NCBI GenBank assembly: GCA_965652645.1
Contig: CBFGXE010000066.1
Span: 1-10,082 of the forward strand
Direction of reading: 5' to 3'
Source of the DNA: ZC4RG30 sp965652645
Lineage (GTDB): Bacteria > Pseudomonadota > Gammaproteobacteria > Steroidobacterales > Steroidobacteraceae
DNA: 10,082 nt
Shown: positions 8,819-10,082 of the stretch, one piece after another
Position numbering within the stretch: position 1 is the stretch's first letter
Layout: each line of letters starts with the position of its first letter
Made by a program: the position numbers and the translations under genes
Notes under the pieces: model-generated
Seen by the model: only the letters and a program-made list of their open reading frames with translations
Told to the model about the DNA's origin: nothing
Databases searched by the model: none

Positions 8819-9250
8819 TCACCGCTTCGCCCTGGGGCGCGCCGGCTTCGCGGCCGGCTTGCGCGAGGGTTTCGCTGCCGGTTTTGTTGCGGCAGCCTTT
8901 GCCGCAGGCCGCGTGACCTTGCGCGCCGCGCCCTTGGACGCGGGTGCCGGCGTGGCAGCCGGCTTGCTGTCGGCCTTGTCGGCGGGCTTTTCCTTTTCCG
9001 CCGGCTGGTCGGACTTCCCGGCGGCAGGCTCCTTGTCGGAATCGACCAGGTTGCGCCGGTTGTCCTTTTCCGTCTTGAAGTCGGTCTCGTACCAGCCGCC
9101 ACCCTTGAGGCGGAACACCGGCGCGGAGACCAGCTTCACCAGCTTGTTCCTGCCGCAATCCGGACACTTCTTCAGCGGCGCGTCGGAGATTTTCTGCAGC
9201 ACCTCGGTCTGCGCGCCACAGGCCGAGCACTGGTATTCATAGAAAGGCAT
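8819..9250 (-). CDS. FmdB-family zinc ribbon protein with long basic Lys/Ala/Pro tail
   Basis: This 143-residue protein opens with the FmdB/CxxC_CxxC_SSSS zinc ribbon: MPFYEYQCSACG, then KKCPDCG, giving Cys8, Cys11, Cys29 and Cys32 as the zinc ligands, followed by SAPVFRLKGGGWYETDF at 42-58. The family is named after a proposed regulator of formamidase and amidase genes, but its molecular role is largely unknown. After about residue 60 the protein becomes low complexity. Residues 61-95 are mixed charge; 96-143 have no Asp or Glu and contain 15 Lys/Arg among Ala and Pro, much like a histone H1 tail, which suggests nucleic acid binding. FmdB genes in gammaproteobacteria often lie just upstream of aspS; here aspS is about 4.3 kb away. 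It lies 53 bp after clpB and 43 bp before the aminotransferase gene. No Shine-Dalgarno precedes the ATG. Confidence 0.92.
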   Translation of the reverse strand: MPFYEYQCSACGAQTEVLQKISDAPLKKCPDCGRNKLVKLVSAPVFRLKGGGWYETDFKTEKDNRRNLVDSDKEPAAGKSDQPAEKEKPADKADSKPAATPAPASKGAARKVTRPAAKAAATKPAAKPSRKPAAKPARPRAKR

Positions 9251-9261
9251 GGTTGCGGGGG

Positions 9262-9267
9262 ATTATA
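9262..9267 (-). promoter_or_regulatory. Consensus TATAAT -10 element for the zinc ribbon gene, near-leaderless
   Basis: The minus strand reads TATAAT at 9267-9262, a perfect sigma70 -10 box, only 11 nt before the ATG at 9250. Transcription from it would begin at about 9254, leaving a leader of around 4 nt and no Shine-Dalgarno. The -35 position (about 9284-9290) falls in the loop of the clpB hairpin and matches TTGACA poorly (TTCGTG). Either this is a leaderless promoter or it is a chance match in the A/T-richer tail of a terminator. Confidence 0.4.
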
Positions 9268-9272
9268 CGAGA

Positions 9273-9301
9273 GCCGCGCCGGCCACGAATGCCGGCGCGG
9301 C
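9273..9301 (-). terminator. Strong GC hairpin after clpB, candidate terminator
   Basis: An 11-bp perfect inverted repeat, GCCGCGCCGGC and GCCGGCGCGGC, with a 7-nt loop begins 2 nt after the clpB stop codon. On the minus strand the stem is followed by TCTCGTATAAT, which is only moderately T-rich and contains no uninterrupted T-run. It can act as an intrinsic terminator of modest strength or as a 3'-end stabiliser that allows read-through into the zinc ribbon gene. Confidence 0.6.
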
Positions 9302-9303
9302 CC

Positions 9304-10082
<779 letters not shown>

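Noticed and set aside
7525..8916. A 463-residue plus-strand open frame across the aminotransferase and zinc ribbon genes
   Set aside because: No motif is recognisable, and it crosses two real minus-strand genes with intact active-site or zinc-ligand residues. It is explained by GC-rich codon bias.

Overview
The window is GC-rich, gene-dense chromosomal DNA with short intergenic gaps, and it looks like a proteobacterium, most likely a gammaproteobacterium. The reasons are a Pseudomonas-type aspartyl-tRNA synthetase, a ClpB disaggregase, and an FmdB-family zinc ribbon gene lying in the neighbourhood of aspS. The genus cannot be fixed from this sequence. No tRNA, rRNA, insertion sequence, CRISPR array or phage gene was seen.

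Layout from left to right: (1) the first 169 codons of a Dpp/Opp-type peptide ABC transporter ATPase on the minus strand, running off the left edge; (2) a 125-bp divergent intergenic region; (3) a two-gene plus-strand unit, a cytoplasmic Asp-box (BNR) beta-propeller followed 15 bp later by a MoaD/ThiS-like beta-grasp protein ending in Gly-Gly; (4) on the minus strand, aspS followed by an overlapping alpha/beta hydrolase whose end also overlaps the MoaD-like gene tail to tail; (5) a 99-bp divergent promoter region; (6) an NAD(P)-type aldehyde dehydrogenase on the plus strand; (7) convergent to it, a minus-strand set that in transcription order reads clpB (its 5' part lies outside the window), an FmdB-type zinc ribbon gene with a histone-H1-like tail, a class III aminotransferase, and a glutamine-synthetase-fold gamma-glutamyl-amine ligase.

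How the genes may work together: the ligase and the aminotransferase are translationally coupled (ATGA overlap). With the convergent aldehyde dehydrogenase they have the enzyme types needed to gamma-glutamylate an amine, transaminate it to an aldehyde and oxidise that to an acid, a Puu-like amine or polyamine catabolic route. No gamma-glutamyl hydrolase or flavin oxidase is present, and the substrate is unknown. The block sits between fmdB and aspS, which are often close neighbours in gammaproteobacteria, so it may be an insertion into an older housekeeping neighbourhood. AspRS carries the two residues (His30, Gly81) associated with non-discriminating enzymes, suggesting that Asn-tRNA(Asn) is made by the transamidation route.

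The items most worth a second look are the propeller plus Gly-Gly protein pair, the ligase/aminotransferase/dehydrogenase set, and the almost leaderless consensus -10 element in front of the zinc ribbon gene. No clearly new multi-gene defence or mobile system was found.
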